Assembly (NCBI RefSeq): GCF_020023735.2 | Contig: NZ_CP076444.2 | Span: forward strand, 1,255,501 to 1,319,500 | Direction: 5' to 3' | DNA length: 64,000 nucleotides | DNA from: Mycoavidus sp. HKI | GTDB lineage: Bacteria > Pseudomonadota > Gammaproteobacteria > Burkholderiales > Burkholderiaceae | In this document: positions 30,741 through 40,914 of the stretch, one piece after another | Numbering within the stretch: position 1 is the first letter of the stretch | Layout of the letters: each line of letters starts with the position of its first letter | Notes under the pieces: model-generated | Told to the model about the DNA's origin: nothing | Databases searched by the model: none | The model's input: only the letters and a program-made list of their open reading frames with translations | Translations under genes and position numbers: made by a program

Positions 30741-31580
30741 TTATTCAAATAAGCGCAAGACCCCGTCTAACCCCGTAAAATTCAATGATACGCGTGCTGC
30801 CTGCCGCACCACTGGCTTCGCCTGAAAAGCGACAGACAAACCCGCGGGCGCCATCATCAGCAGATCATTTGCCCCATCACCTATGACAATAGCACGGGAA
30901 GCTGTGATGCCCAACTCAGCGCAGACCTCATAGAGCCAGCGCCTTTTTACCTGAGCATCAACAATCTCACCGACCACCTCACCGGTTAGCTTACCATTAC
31001 TCACGCCAAGCAGGTTCGCGTGCGCATAATCCAATCGCAGACGAGCCGTCAGCCGCTCTGTAAAAAATGTGAAGCCACCCGACACTAACAGCGTATGCAA
31101 CCCCGCTGCTTGCACGCCAGCAAGCATCCGTTGCGCGCCTAGCGAGAGCTTTAAGCGTTTACGCCATACTTGCTCCAGCACACTGGCATCAAGCCCTTTT
31201 AACAAAGCAACCCGACGCCGCAGGCTCTCACCAAAATCACGCAGCTCGCCCCGCATAGAAGCCTCAGTGAGTGCCGTGACTTCAGCCTTAAGCCCACAAA
31301 AATCAGCAATTTCATCAATGCATTCGATGGTGATCAGGGTCGAATCCATATCCATCACAACCAAGCCGAAGTCAGCCAAATGCAGTGGCGGCAGGTAAGC
31401 TGCGTCAAGCTGGTGCTGAGCGCACCAGGCGGTGGCTTCCGAGCGCCGAGCTAAATCTACGTCGAGAATACGCCCAGCATAGTCGTCGAGACGAATGGCC
31501 GCCACGCCACCGGCAAGTGCACGCGCTTGCTCAAGGCGGGCACTGAGCAGTGGCTGTGCGCTCTGGATAATAAGATTCAC
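30741..31580 (-). CDS. serB: Phosphoserine phosphatase SerB
   Basis: This HAD-family enzyme performs the last step of serine biosynthesis. It has 279 residues. The catalytic motif DMDSTLITIECIDEIADF is present, with motif II TLLVSGGFTFF and motif III IGDGANDLLMM. The start is a GTG at 31578-31580. The start region is duplicated upstream (see the repeat at 31567-31620). Confidence 0.95.
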   Translation of the reverse strand: MNLIIQSAQPLLSARLEQARALAGGVAAIRLDDYAGRILDVDLARRSEATAWCAQHQLDAAYLPPLHLADFGLVVMDMDSTLITIECIDEIADFCGLKAEVTALTEASMRGELRDFGESLRRRVALLKGLDASVLEQVWRKRLKLSLGAQRMLAGVQAAGLHTLLVSGGFTFFTERLTARLRLDYAHANLLGVSNGKLTGEVVGEIVDAQVKRRWLYEVCAELGITASRAIVIGDGANDLLMMAPAGLSVAFQAKPVVRQAARVSLNFTGLDGVLRLFE

Positions 31581-31620
31581 TGAAATTTAGCCTAACAATA
31601 ATAAGATGCACTGAAATTTA
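31567..31620. repeat. Tandem duplication of the serB start region
   Basis: A 23-bp sequence at 31567-31589 recurs at 31598-31620 with one mismatch (31-bp period). It covers the GTG start and the bases before it. The upstream copy provides a second GTG that is out of frame with serB. Confidence 0.9.
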
Positions 31621-31685
31621 TTTAACCGACCAAATGAGTCGAAATGCTTCGTTCAAGAAATGAGTAGCCATCGATAACTCCTGCG

Positions 31686-33059
31686 TTAACTCGCTTTGCT
31701 ACAGACTTCGCCCCATAAATCATGCCCTTGGGCGCCGGTAATTTTTACCTCAACAAAATCACCCGCTTGATAAGCTTGAGATGCTTTGGAAATCGGCTCA
31801 ATATAAACTACGCCATCAATTTCTGGCGCATCTGCAGACGAACGCGCCACCCCGCCGGCTTCATTCAGTTCATCCACTAAAACACGCAATGTCTGCCCCA
31901 CCTTACGCTTGAGACGTTGCACCGAGACCGTTTCGGCCACTTCCATAAAGCGCGCACGCCGCTCATTGCGCACTGCATCGGGCAACGCCCCTGGCAATTC
32001 ATTGGCAGCCGCACCGGTTACAGGAGAATAGGCAAAGCACCCCACCCGGTCCAGTTCAGCGGTGCGGATAAAGTCCAGCAAGGTTTCAAACTCGGCCTCC
32101 GTTTCCCCTGGAAAGCCGGCGATAAAAGTACTCCGAATCGTTAATTCAGGGCACATCGCGCGCCATGCTTGCACCCGCTCAAGCGATTTTTGCGCGTTGG
32201 CGGGACGTTTCATCCGTTTTAACACCGCCGGGTGCGCATGCTGAAACGGGACATCAAGGTAAGGCAGGATCCGTTGCTGCACCATCAGCGGAATCAGTTC
32301 GTCGACATGCGGATAAGGATAAACATAATGTAGACGCACCCAGGCACCATACTGAGCCGCCAACTCGCCTAACGCCGTTGCGAGCTCAGTAATCCGGGTT
32401 TTGATCGGCCGGCCATTCCAAAAACCCATACGATATTTGACATCAACACCATAAGCGCTGGTATCTTGCGAAATCACGAGCAGTTCGCGGACCCCCGCAC
32501 GCAACAGATTTTCTGCTTCCAGCATAATATCCGCGACCGGCCGCGAGACTAAATCGCCCCGCATCGACGGGATGATACAAAAGGTACAGTGATGATTACA
32601 GCCTTCAGAGATTTTCAGATAGGCGTAATGGCGAGGCGTTAACTTCACGCCTGCGGCCGGCACCAGATCAGCAAAGGGGTCGTGCGGCTTTGGCAAATGC
32701 TGATGCACCGCCTGCATAACTTCGCCCAGCGCATGCGGCCCCGTGACGGCGAGTACTTTTGGATGAATGTCTTTAATCAAAGAGGCGCCGCTCGCGCTTT
32801 TTTTCGCCCCCAAGCAACCCGTGACAATAACTTTACCGTTTTCGTGTAAAGCTTCGCCAATTGTATCCAGGCTTTCCTGCACCGCTTCATCGATGAAACC
32901 ACAGGTGTTTACCACCACTAGATCAGCGCCAGCGTAGGTCGCAGAAATTTCATAGCCTTCGGCGCGCAATTGAGTCAAAATATGTTCAGAATCGACTAGG
33001 GCCTTTGGGCAACCCAGTGAAACAAAACCAACCTTAGGTGTAGAATGGGTAAGCGGCAT
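31686..33059 (-). CDS. rimO: Ribosomal protein S12 methylthiotransferase RimO
   Basis: This radical-SAM enzyme adds a methylthio group to Asp89 of S12. It has 457 residues. The N-terminal UPF0004 domain has [16 protein letters not shown] and TGCLGAKK. The radical-SAM cluster is [18 protein letters not shown], and a C-terminal TRAM domain follows. It is full length. Confidence 0.96.
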   Translation of the reverse strand: MPLTHSTPKVGFVSLGCPKALVDSEHILTQLRAEGYEISATYAGADLVVVNTCGFIDEAVQESLDTIGEALHENGKVIVTGCLGAKKSASGASLIKDIHPKVLAVTGPHALGEVMQAVHQHLPKPHDPFADLVPAAGVKLTPRHYAYLKISEGCNHHCTFCIIPSMRGDLVSRPVADIMLEAENLLRAGVRELLVISQDTSAYGVDVKYRMGFWNGRPIKTRITELATALGELAAQYGAWVRLHYVYPYPHVDELIPLMVQQRILPYLDVPFQHAHPAVLKRMKRPANAQKSLERVQAWRAMCPELTIRSTFIAGFPGETEAEFETLLDFIRTAELDRVGCFAYSPVTGAAANELPGALPDAVRNERRARFMEVAETVSVQRLKRKVGQTLRVLVDELNEAGGVARSSADAPEIDGVVYIEPISKASQAYQAGDFVEVKITGAQGHDLWGEVCSKAS

Positions 33060-33262
33060 CGTATAGAATCAGAAATAAAGAGGTAAACCAACAAGAAGGA
33101 CGCAGGATACAACAAAGAAAACATTAAGCCAAACTGATCGGCTCGAAGAATTGATGCAACCTAAAATTTCCACTATTTGGTATAAACCTCCTTCCCTGTT
33201 AGAATATCTCTATCTAGTTAGCAGCATTGGATTTATTTGCTTCTTTCGCTTTTGCAGCTCTC

Positions 33263-35719
33263 ATGCAAGAAAAACCTACCCACATAACAAAAAACATTAA
33301 ACTGCCCTTGAATAAATTCCCTTATCCCATTCCAAGCCGCGAAGACATTCTTGGTGTGTTGCGAGCAACCACTGCTCCGCTCACTGCCCATGATATTGCT
33401 CAAGCACTCTCAGTCAAACCCTTAGAAGAGGAAGGGTTTCTGAAACGGCTAACCGCCATGGAGCGTGACCAGCAAATTGAAGCCAGCCAAGAAGGTTATT
33501 TTCAACTGGCTTCCTCCTCGACTTTTGTGGCCGGCCGCATCCAAGGTCACCGCGATGGCTATGGTTTTTTAATTCGTGACGATGCGCAAGCCGATCTCTT
33601 TCTATGCAATGCTGAAATGCAAAAGGTCATGCACAATGATCGTGTACTCGCGCGCATGGTTGGCTATGACCGCCGTGGACGGCCTGAAGGGCATATTGTT
33701 GAAGTCACCAAGCGCGCCAATACGCATGTCACTGGCCGCTTGCTGAACGAAAATGGCGCCCTGGTGCTGGTGCCAGAAGATAAGCGCATTGGCCACGATA
33801 TTGTGATTGCTCCGCAGGCCCATGGTCAGGCTAAAGCCGGTCAGGTGGTGAGCGTTGAGCTGATCGAATTTCCAAGCCGTCATGCCGCGCCTTTGGGGAA
33901 AGTTGTCGAAATCCTCGGTGAGATCGATGATCCTGGCATGGAAATTGAAATCGCCGTACGCAAACACGGGGTCCCCCATCAATTTAGCGAGGCGGCACTC
34001 GCTCAAGCTAAGAAGTTACCCGAAAAAATACGCCCAACCGATCTGCACGATCGCGTCGATCTACGCGATCTGCCACTAGTCACCATCGACGGTGAAGATG
34101 CGCGCGACTTTGACGATGCGGTCTATTGCGAGCCGGTCAAAGTCGGCCGCGGCAATGGTTTTCGGCTGCTGGTCGCGATTGCGGATGTCTCCCATTATGT
34201 CAAGCCAAACGATGCGCTTGACATCGATGCGCTGGAGCGCAGCACCTCGGTTTACTTTCCGCGCCGGGTGATTCCAATGTTGCCGGAAAAATTATCGAAT
34301 GGGCTGTGCTCTCTTAACCCAGGCGTAGATCGTTGCACCCTTGTGTGCGACTTAGTGATCAGCGCTCAGGGCGAGCTCCATGCGTATCAATTCTATCCTG
34401 CCGTGATTCATTCAGCAGCGCGCTTAACGTATACTGAAGTCGCCGCCATCTTAAGCGACACCAACAGCCTAGAAGCCAAAAACCACGCTGCCTTGCTGCC
34501 GCATTTACAACATCTGTATAGCGCCTATCAACTGCTGGCAAACGCGCGTCATCAGCGCGGAGCAATTGATTTTGATACGGTCGAAACCTATATTGTGTGC
34601 AATGCGCTTGGCAAAATCGAGCAAATTGTCCCCCGCACGCGCAATGAAGCACACAAATTAATTGAAGAGTGCATGCTAGCCGCTAATGTCTGCGCGGCTG
34701 ATTTCTTAAAGCGCCATAAACACCCGGGGCTATACCGCATCCATGACAGCCCGACCGAAGAAAAGCTCGCCAATCTAAGGAGCTTTTTGCGTGGCTTTGG
34801 GCTCTCGCTGGCAGGCGGCGATAAACCCCATGCTAGCGAATATGCTGCACTAATGGCACAAATACGTCTGCGGCCAGATGCGCAAATGCTGCAAACGATG
34901 CTGCTACGCTCAATGCAACAAGCCGTCTATAGCCCAGACAATATTGGTCATTTCGGCTTAGCCTATGAAGCGTATGCCCACTTTACTAGCCCGATTAGAC
35001 GTTACCCCGATTTACTTACGCATCGCGCCATCCGAGCGGTGCTAAGCGGCAAGCGCTATCAACCCGCCCTGTTGCCGGGTATGCAACTCAATACTGCCCT
35101 GAGCAACCGTGCCCGCGCTTTACAAAACGAAGCCAGTACCGCACCAAAACCGCCACGCCAAGGCAAGGAAGCGATTTGGGAGTCGCTTGGCCTGCACTGT
35201 TCAGCCAATGAACGACGCGCAGATGAAGCCTCGCGCGATGTTGAAGCCTGGCTTAAATGTTATTTTATGCGCGATAAACTCGGCGCAGAATATGGTGGCA
35301 TGGTCAGCGCAGTAACTTCATTTGGCATCTTTGTGCAACTCGATACGCTGTTTGTTGAAGGTCTAGTGCATGTGACCGAACTTGGCTCAGATTATTTTCA
35401 ATATGATGAAATCAAAAACGAATTACGCGGCGAGCGCAGCGGCACTCGCTACCGGCTGGCCGATCGCGTATGCGTACAGGTAGGTCGAGTTGATCTTGAC
35501 ACACGTAAAATTGATTTTATTCTGGTGCAGGATCAGCCAGTTAAAACTTCTCGCAAGCTGCCAGCAGGCCAAACCACCAAAACGGTCCCTGCCAAAGCCG
35601 AGAAAAAGCCTAAAGCAAAAGTAACCCAGCCGGCAAAAAAAGAACCCGCTGAAACGCCTCGACGTGCACCCCGCGGCAGCACCCAGGCTAGCTCAAAACG
35701 CCCGCGCAAAAAAACTTGA
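33263..35719 (+). CDS. rnr: Ribonuclease R
   Basis: This 3'-5' exoribonuclease degrades structured RNA. A helix-turn-helix N-terminus (PYPIPSREDILGVLRATTA) precedes cold-shock domains. The RNB catalytic core has TIDGEDARDFDDAVYCEP and the conserved HFTSPIRRYPDLLTHR. An S1 domain (GGMVSAVTSFGIFVQLDTLF) and a Lys/Ala-rich basic tail follow. An ATG at 33263 (MQEKPTHITK) is taken as start; a TTG at 33227 would add 12 residues and neither has a clear ribosome site. rlmB follows 16 bp later. Confidence 0.95.
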   Translation: MQEKPTHITKNIKLPLNKFPYPIPSREDILGVLRATTAPLTAHDIAQALSVKPLEEEGFLKRLTAMERDQQIEASQEGYFQLASSSTFVAGRIQGHRDGYGFLIRDDAQADLFLCNAEMQKVMHNDRVLARMVGYDRRGRPEGHIVEVTKRANTHVTGRLLNENGALVLVPEDKRIGHDIVIAPQAHGQAKAGQVVSVELIEFPSRHAAPLGKVVEILGEIDDPGMEIEIAVRKHGVPHQFSEAALAQAKKLPEKIRPTDLHDRVDLRDLPLVTIDGEDARDFDDAVYCEPVKVGRGNGFRLLVAIADVSHYVKPNDALDIDALERSTSVYFPRRVIPMLPEKLSNGLCSLNPGVDRCTLVCDLVISAQGELHAYQFYPAVIHSAARLTYTEVAAILSDTNSLEAKNHAALLPHLQHLYSAYQLLANARHQRGAIDFDTVETYIVCNALGKIEQIVPRTRNEAHKLIEECMLAANVCAADFLKRHKHPGLYRIHDSPTEEKLANLRSFLRGFGLSLAGGDKPHASEYAALMAQIRLRPDAQMLQTMLLRSMQQAVYSPDNIGHFGLAYEAYAHFTSPIRRYPDLLTHRAIRAVLSGKRYQPALLPGMQLNTALSNRARALQNEASTAPKPPRQGKEAIWESLGLHCSANERRADEASRDVEAWLKCYFMRDKLGAEYGGMVSAVTSFGIFVQLDTLFVEGLVHVTELGSDYFQYDEIKNELRGERSGTRYRLADRVCVQVGRVDLDTRKIDFILVQDQPVKTSRKLPAGQTTKTVPAKAEKKPKAKVTQPAKKEPAETPRRAPRGSTQASSKRPRKKT

Positions 35720-35734
35720 TTTCTCTTCTACAGC

Positions 35735-36487
35735 ATGGCTCATCTCAAACTTCTTTACGGTTTTCACGCAATCACGGCACGGCTGCGGCATGACGCATCC
35801 ACTATCACTGAAATCTTATATGATCCAAACCGCCGCGACCGGCGGATGCAGGATTTTTTAAATACCGCCACCGGCGTGCGGCTGATTGCAGCTGACGAAG
35901 GTAGATTGCAAGGACTCGCCGGCACTGACCGCCACCAAGGCGTAGTCGCGCGCGTCACGGAAGTCTACCTGGCCCAGAATCTGGCCGAGCTACTCGATGG
36001 CATTAGCGGCTCAGCGCTCTTATTGGTGCTTGACGGCGTCACTGATCCGCATAATCTTGGCGCCTGCTTGCGCGTGGCGAATGCAGCTGGCGCACAGGCG
36101 GTAATCGCCCCTCGTGATCGGGCGGTGGGACTCAATGCAACTGCCGCCAAAGTAGCCAGCGGCGCAGCTGATATAACCCCTTATATTACGGTCACCAACC
36201 TAGCACGCGCCTTACGCGAATTAAAAGACGCCAATATTTGGGTGACCGGCACCGCGGATGATGCTCCCGCCAGCCTATATGAAACCAAACTTACCGGTCC
36301 GCTGGCGCTGGTCATGGGCGCAGAAAGCGAAGGCATGCGCCGCTTAACCCGCGAAACCTGCGATGAAGTGATGCACATTCCAATGGCCGGCACAGTTGAA
36401 AGTCTAAATGTATCGGTAGCCAGCGGGATTGCCTTATTCGAGGCGCGGCGGCAACGGATCATGGTGAACTCGGTACCCAAGCGCTAA
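35735..36487 (+). CDS. rlmB: 23S rRNA Gm2251 2'-O-methyltransferase RlmB
   Basis: This 250-residue SPOUT methyltransferase carries the N-terminal substrate-binding domain ([14 protein letters not shown]). The catalytic SpoU motifs are [33 protein letters not shown] and [16 protein letters not shown]. It sits in a probable rnr-rlmB-rpiA transcription unit. Confidence 0.95.
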   Translation: MAHLKLLYGFHAITARLRHDASTITEILYDPNRRDRRMQDFLNTATGVRLIAADEGRLQGLAGTDRHQGVVARVTEVYLAQNLAELLDGISGSALLLVLDGVTDPHNLGACLRVANAAGAQAVIAPRDRAVGLNATAAKVASGAADITPYITVTNLARALRELKDANIWVTGTADDAPASLYETKLTGPLALVMGAESEGMRRLTRETCDEVMHIPMAGTVESLNVSVASGIALFEARRQRIMVNSVPKR

Positions 36488-36549
36488 AAAAACCATGGCC
36501 AACTCAGCTCCCGTTGAATCATTTTAATTCTCTTTTTTGATCTACCTCA

Positions 36550-37248
36550 ATGTCCCAGGACACCTTAAAATTTCTCGTTAGCCAAGCGGCGGCGGATTAT
36601 GTGCTCGCCCACACCCCAGAAGGGGCCGTGATCGGTATCGGCACCGGCTCAACCGCCAACTATTTTATTGACGTTCTGGCTGAGCGCAAAGTGTTTGGCA
36701 GCCGCTATCGGGGTGCTGTGTCGAGCTCAAATGCAAGCACCTCGCGGCTGCAAATGCATGGGATTGAAGTATTCGAACTCAATCAGATCGAAACCTTACC
36801 GGTGTATATCGATGGTGCTGACGAGATCAATCATCATGGGCATATGATTAAAGGCGGTGGCGGTGCGCTGACGCGCGAGAAAATTATTGCGATGGTAGCC
36901 GAGACATTTATCTGCATTGCAGATGCCTCTAAACGCGTCGATACATTAGGTCACTTCGCACTACCGGTTGAAGTTATGCCCATCGCACGCAGCGCACTAA
37001 GCCGCAAGCTCCTCGCATTAGGCGGCATGCCGGTATTACGCACCACCTCAAATAGCACGCCTTATCTGACGGATAATGGCAATCAAATTATTGATGTTCA
37101 GCACTTAAATATCACTGACCCACTAACCCTCGAAGCGGAGATTAACAGCTGGCCGGGGGTCGTGACCGTGGGACTCTTTGCCAAACGCCACGCAAACTTA
37201 TGCTTATTAGCCAGCGCAGCGGGCATTGAGACCATTCAGTACGCTTAA
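36550..37248 (+). CDS. rpiA: Ribose-5-phosphate isomerase A
   Basis: This 232-residue enzyme of the pentose phosphate pathway shows the family motifs [27 protein letters not shown] (catalytic Asp), [13 protein letters not shown] and [10 protein letters not shown]. It is full length and 62 bp downstream of rlmB. Confidence 0.96.
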   Translation: MSQDTLKFLVSQAAADYVLAHTPEGAVIGIGTGSTANYFIDVLAERKVFGSRYRGAVSSSNASTSRLQMHGIEVFELNQIETLPVYIDGADEINHHGHMIKGGGGALTREKIIAMVAETFICIADASKRVDTLGHFALPVEVMPIARSALSRKLLALGGMPVLRTTSNSTPYLTDNGNQIIDVQHLNITDPLTLEAEINSWPGVVTVGLFAKRHANLCLLASAAGIETIQYA

Positions 37249-37293
37249 AGAAGCGCTAGCGGCGACGGACAACCGCTAGTCAATCCATACGCG

Positions 37294-38091
37294 TCACGAT
37301 TTAATCTTCAACTTGCAACCGCTATCCCGCAGATAGCGGCTCGCCGGGAAAGAGGCCTGCAAGACACGCTCAGCATCGTTAGCCAGTTTTGTTTGGCCAA
37401 GCGCGCGATAGGAAAGCACCATAATATGCAGCGCATCTTCGGTAGCCGGCGCGTTTTCGTATTGCTTAAGCGCTGCTTGCGCGCGATTCACCGCCGCAAT
37501 ATAAGCGCCCCGCCGATAATAGTAATCAGCCGTATGCACTTCGTGGGCCGCCAGGGCATTGACAATATAGCGCATCCGTTGCGCGGCATCCTGCGCATAC
37601 GGACTTTGTGGATAGCTCGCAACCACTATTTTGAAGGCGCTGTATGAATCACGCATCGCCTTTGGATCACGCTCACTGATGTCTTGTCGGCTCAGGCGGC
37701 CGAATAAACCAAGCTCATCATTAAAATTGATGACGCCCTTTAGATAATAAGCGTACGCAATGTTAGGATGACTCGGATGCAATTGAATAAAACGATTAAC
37801 GGCCTGCAAAGCAGCGGCCGTTTCGTTATCTTTCCAGTTGCAATAAGCAACATTGATTTGAGCTTGCTGCACATACTCGCCAAACGGATCTCGGCCTTCT
37901 AGCGCTTCAAAATATTTCGCGCAACGAGCCCAGTCACCGCCGGTTAGCATTTCCTGGGCCTCCGAGTATAATTTTCCATTAGACCAGGTTGTTGTTTCAT
38001 CAATCTTTTCAGGTAAACCGCTACAGCCTGTCAGAATGGCCGCGATACTTCCTAAAAGAACCACTATTTTAAATTTATTCAGCACTTGCAT
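37294..38091 (-). CDS. bamD: Outer-membrane assembly lipoprotein BamD
   Basis: This is a component of the BAM complex. The ATG at 38089-38091 gives a 265-residue protein with signal KFKIVVLLGSIAAILTGC, the lipobox LTGC and five TPR-type repeats. Repeat segments include YVQQAQINVAYCNWKDNETA and YAYYLKGVINFNDELG. The longer open frame to 38325 lacks a signal peptide and overlaps divergent rluD, so it is rejected. bamD and rluD are divergent, with starts 17 bp apart. Confidence 0.95.
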   Translation of the reverse strand: MQVLNKFKIVVLLGSIAAILTGCSGLPEKIDETTTWSNGKLYSEAQEMLTGGDWARCAKYFEALEGRDPFGEYVQQAQINVAYCNWKDNETAAALQAVNRFIQLHPSHPNIAYAYYLKGVINFNDELGLFGRLSRQDISERDPKAMRDSYSAFKIVVASYPQSPYAQDAAQRMRYIVNALAAHEVHTADYYYRRGAYIAAVNRAQAALKQYENAPATEDALHIMVLSYRALGQTKLANDAERVLQASFPASRYLRDSGCKLKIKS

Positions 38092-38108
38092 TTGTCTTTT
38101 CAATCTCA

Positions 38109-39257
38109 ATGACTCGTTTTCTCGTAGAAGATTATAGCCCAAGCCTCGACTCTGCCGCCGGATTTGACGCAGATATACTCGATGATGATGCTCTCGCGCT
38201 GTGTGCAGAGCCCACTGAGGGTGCGCCAGCAGACGAGCTGCCTCAGCTAATGGCCCAGATTCCGGCCGAATTGGCAGGCCAACGCCTGGACAAAGCACTC
38301 GCTCGCCTGTTCCCGAGTTATTCACGCAACCGCTTGCAAAGCTGGATAGAAACCGGGCGTGTACAAGTCAACGGCCAGCCTGGCCGCATCCGTCAAGCCG
38401 CGCCACTGGCCGCATCGATCGTGATCGCCCCCGAGCCATTGCCTGAGGAAACTGCGTTTACAGCGGAGCCCGTGCCGCTTGAAATAGTTTACGAAGATGC
38501 CGCACTGCTGGTGATTAATAAACCCGCCGGGCTGGTGGTCCATCCGGCCACAGGTAACTGGCATGGCACCGTGCTCAACGGACTGTTGCACCGCTATGGC
38601 AAAGCCGCCGCCGGCCTGCCCCGCGCTGGCATTGTCCATCGACTCGACAAAGATACGTCTGGCTTAATGGTGATTGCACGCACGCTGACGGCACAAACTC
38701 ACCTGGTCCGTCAGCTACAAGCGCGTACCGTCAAACGCCGTTATCTTGCCTTCGTTTGGGGCACACCCAATGCCCATGGCACGATTAATGCTCCGCTTGG
38801 CCGCGACCCGCGCAATCGCATCAAAATGGCCGTGGTAGCGGGTACCGTGGGTAAACCCGCACGCACCCATTATCGACGGATTGCAACCGGCACCCTAGCG
38901 GGCCAATCCTTCGCTGCCATACAGTGCGATCTCGAAACCGGGCGCACCCACCAAATTCGTGTGCATTTGGCCCATATTGGCCATCCGCTCATCGGCGACC
39001 CGCTGTACTGTAAAACCGCCCCCTATACGCAACTCTTAGCCACCACCCGTGCCGCTGACTTTGCACGGCAAGCACTCCACGCCTGGCAACTCAAATTAGA
39101 GCACCCGGTAACCGGCCTCGCCTGCGCATGGCACACGCCTGCGCCCGCTGACATCTCCCTGCTGGCAGAGGCATTAGGCCTAGCGCCGACGGTGATGAGC
39201 GATACCATTGAAGCTGAGGGTGTAGAGCATAACGACCCACAACACCCACTGACATGA
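38109..39257 (+). CDS. rluD: 23S rRNA pseudouridine synthase RluD
   Basis: The enzyme makes pseudouridines 1911, 1915 and 1917 of 23S rRNA. It has 382 residues, with an S4 domain (AGQRLDKALARLFPSYSRNR). The catalytic motif is GIVHRLDKDTSGLMVIART, followed by ETGRTHQIRVHLAHIGHPL. The short extra N- and C-termini are acidic. The ATGA overlap with pgeF indicates coupling. Confidence 0.95.
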   Translation: MTRFLVEDYSPSLDSAAGFDADILDDDALALCAEPTEGAPADELPQLMAQIPAELAGQRLDKALARLFPSYSRNRLQSWIETGRVQVNGQPGRIRQAAPLAASIVIAPEPLPEETAFTAEPVPLEIVYEDAALLVINKPAGLVVHPATGNWHGTVLNGLLHRYGKAAAGLPRAGIVHRLDKDTSGLMVIARTLTAQTHLVRQLQARTVKRRYLAFVWGTPNAHGTINAPLGRDPRNRIKMAVVAGTVGKPARTHYRRIATGTLAGQSFAAIQCDLETGRTHQIRVHLAHIGHPLIGDPLYCKTAPYTQLLATTRAADFARQALHAWQLKLEHPVTGLACAWHTPAPADISLLAEALGLAPTVMSDTIEAEGVEHNDPQHPLT

Positions 39258-40087
39258 AGCCAGACACAACGGCATACTCTCCATTATCACTAGCAAATTG
39301 CCTCACGCCTAATTGGCCGGTCTCATCACGAGTGCGCATACTCTTTACAACCCGTATCGGCGGCGTGAGTCCCCCGCCCTATGGACAATGGCAGAACCGG
39401 ATTGAATCTGCGGGAGGCCTTAACCTGGGCCTGCATACAGGGGATCAAGCAGAGTGCGTTGCCGCCAACCGTCAACGTCTAGCCACCCTTACCGACACCC
39501 GTATCGCCTGGCTTGAGCAGGTTCATCAAACCAACGTAGTGCGCGCAGAAACTGCGCTAGAGGCACTTCACCCACCACGCGCAGACGCCAGCGTCACAGC
39601 GCAAGCCGGCATTGCCTGTACCATCATGAGCGCTGACTGCCTGCCAGTACTCATCTGCGATGGCGCAGGTCGCGCAGTGGGGGCCGCTCACGCCGGCTGG
39701 CGCGGCCTCGTAGCTGGTGTGCTAGAACACACCGCCGCTGAAGTTGCTGCCCTGACAAGCTCAAGCCAAGAGTTATATGCATTTCTTGGGCCGGCAATTG
39801 GCCCGCACGCCTTTGAAGTGGGTGACGATGTACGCGCTGCATTTTTAGCAGCGGCCACAGCAGGTGAAAGCGCTACCACTGCCGCCGCCTTCCGCCCTCG
39901 CCTAAATACGCCAGGAAAATATTGGGCCAACTTATTCGCCTTGGCACGTCTGCGGCTCATCCGCGCTGGCATTCAACGCATCAGCGGTGGCGCCTGGTGC
40001 ACTGTTTCCGACCCTACGCACTTCTATTCATATCGACGACAAACTTTAACAGGACGTCAAGCGGCAATGATCTGGCTTGAGCACTAA
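39254..40087 (+). CDS. pgeF: PgeF/YfiH-family polyphenol oxidase-like protein
   Basis: This 277-residue protein is of the DUF152/YfiH family, described as purine nucleoside phosphorylase/adenosine deaminase and peptidoglycan editing factor. The metal-binding motifs are LEQVHQTNVV, MSADCLPVLICDGAG, AAHAGWRGLVAGVLE and FLGPAIGPHAFEVGDDV. It overlaps rluD by 4 bp, the usual rluD-pgeF pair. Confidence 0.93.
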   Translation: MKPDTTAYSPLSLANCLTPNWPVSSRVRILFTTRIGGVSPPPYGQWQNRIESAGGLNLGLHTGDQAECVAANRQRLATLTDTRIAWLEQVHQTNVVRAETALEALHPPRADASVTAQAGIACTIMSADCLPVLICDGAGRAVGAAHAGWRGLVAGVLEHTAAEVAALTSSSQELYAFLGPAIGPHAFEVGDDVRAAFLAAATAGESATTAAAFRPRLNTPGKYWANLFALARLRLIRAGIQRISGGAWCTVSDPTHFYSYRRQTLTGRQAAMIWLEH

Positions 40088-40156
40088 ATCGAAGATGAGT
40101 GGCGTATCCGCGTAATTTAGTGAATACTATAGGACAGTAAGCCAACAAGAGCAAAA

Positions 40157-40711
40157 ATGACCAACGAAACAAATCTGCGCTTAATAAAAAAATACCCGAA
40201 TCGCCGACTCTACGACACGCAAACGAGTATGTACATTACGCTAGCCGATGTAAAACAGCTGGTGCTAGACGAGCAGACATTTAGGGTAGTAGATGCTAAA
40301 ACAAACGAAAATCTGACACGCAGCATCTTGCTGCAAATCAGCTTCGAGGAAGAAAGCATTGGCGCGCCTATTTTTTCTCATGAAATGCTATTGCAAATCA
40401 TCCGCTTTTACGGCCACCCTATGCAGGAAATGGTTGGCAACTATCTACAAAAAAATCTGCAAGCTTTCATCGATATTCAAAACACCTTCACCGAACAATT
40501 GAAAGATATTTACGATAGCAACATCTCTGCTGATATGTGGTCACAATTTATCAATATGCAAGCGCCTTTAATGCAAACCATGATGACCGGCTATCTCGAA
40601 CAATCGAAGAATTTGTTTATACAAATGCAAACGCAAATACGGGATCAAGCAAAAGATATGTTTGACACGCTCACGCTGCAGCCACAACTGGATGCCAACC
40701 AAGAAAATTAA
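40157..40711 (+). CDS. phaR: Polyhydroxyalkanoate synthesis regulator PhaR
   Basis: This 184-residue DNA-binding repressor of phasin and PHA genes has the N-terminal family domain RLIKKYPNRRLYDTQTSMYI. The PHB-accumulation repeats contain SHEMLLQIIRFYGHPMQ. No PHA synthase gene is in the window. It is the last chromosomal gene before the second prophage. Confidence 0.93.
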   Translation: MTNETNLRLIKKYPNRRLYDTQTSMYITLADVKQLVLDEQTFRVVDAKTNENLTRSILLQISFEEESIGAPIFSHEMLLQIIRFYGHPMQEMVGNYLQKNLQAFIDIQNTFTEQLKDIYDSNISADMWSQFINMQAPLMQTMMTGYLEQSKNLFIQMQTQIRDQAKDMFDTLTLQPQLDANQEN

Positions 40712-40799
40712 AACTAAAAAACAATAAATTAAGACAGTAACCCCATCGTTCTGATAGAATCTGCCCTCGTCGCTGTTCGCTGCGACAGCAGAAAATCTA

Positions 40800-40890
40800 G
40801 GAAAGGTGGCAGAGTGGTCGAATGCGCCGGACTCGAAATCCGGTATACGGGTCTCCCGTATCGAGGGTTCAAATCCCTCCCTTTCCGCCA
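40800..40890 (+). tRNA. tRNA-Ser (anticodon CGA)
   Basis: The 91-nt gene has acceptor stem GGAAAGG/CCTTTCC, anticodon loop CTCGAAA, a long variable arm (ATACGGG...CCCGTAT) and encoded CCA. Its 3' end is 24 bp from the integrase stop and should contain the prophage attachment site. Confidence 0.96.
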
Positions 40891-40914
40891 AAAATTCCCT
40901 TATATTTCATTAGC

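Noticed and set aside
37294..38325. 343-residue form of BamD
   Set aside because: The extra N-terminus has no signal peptide and overlaps divergent rluD; the ATG at 38091 starts directly before the lipoprotein signal.
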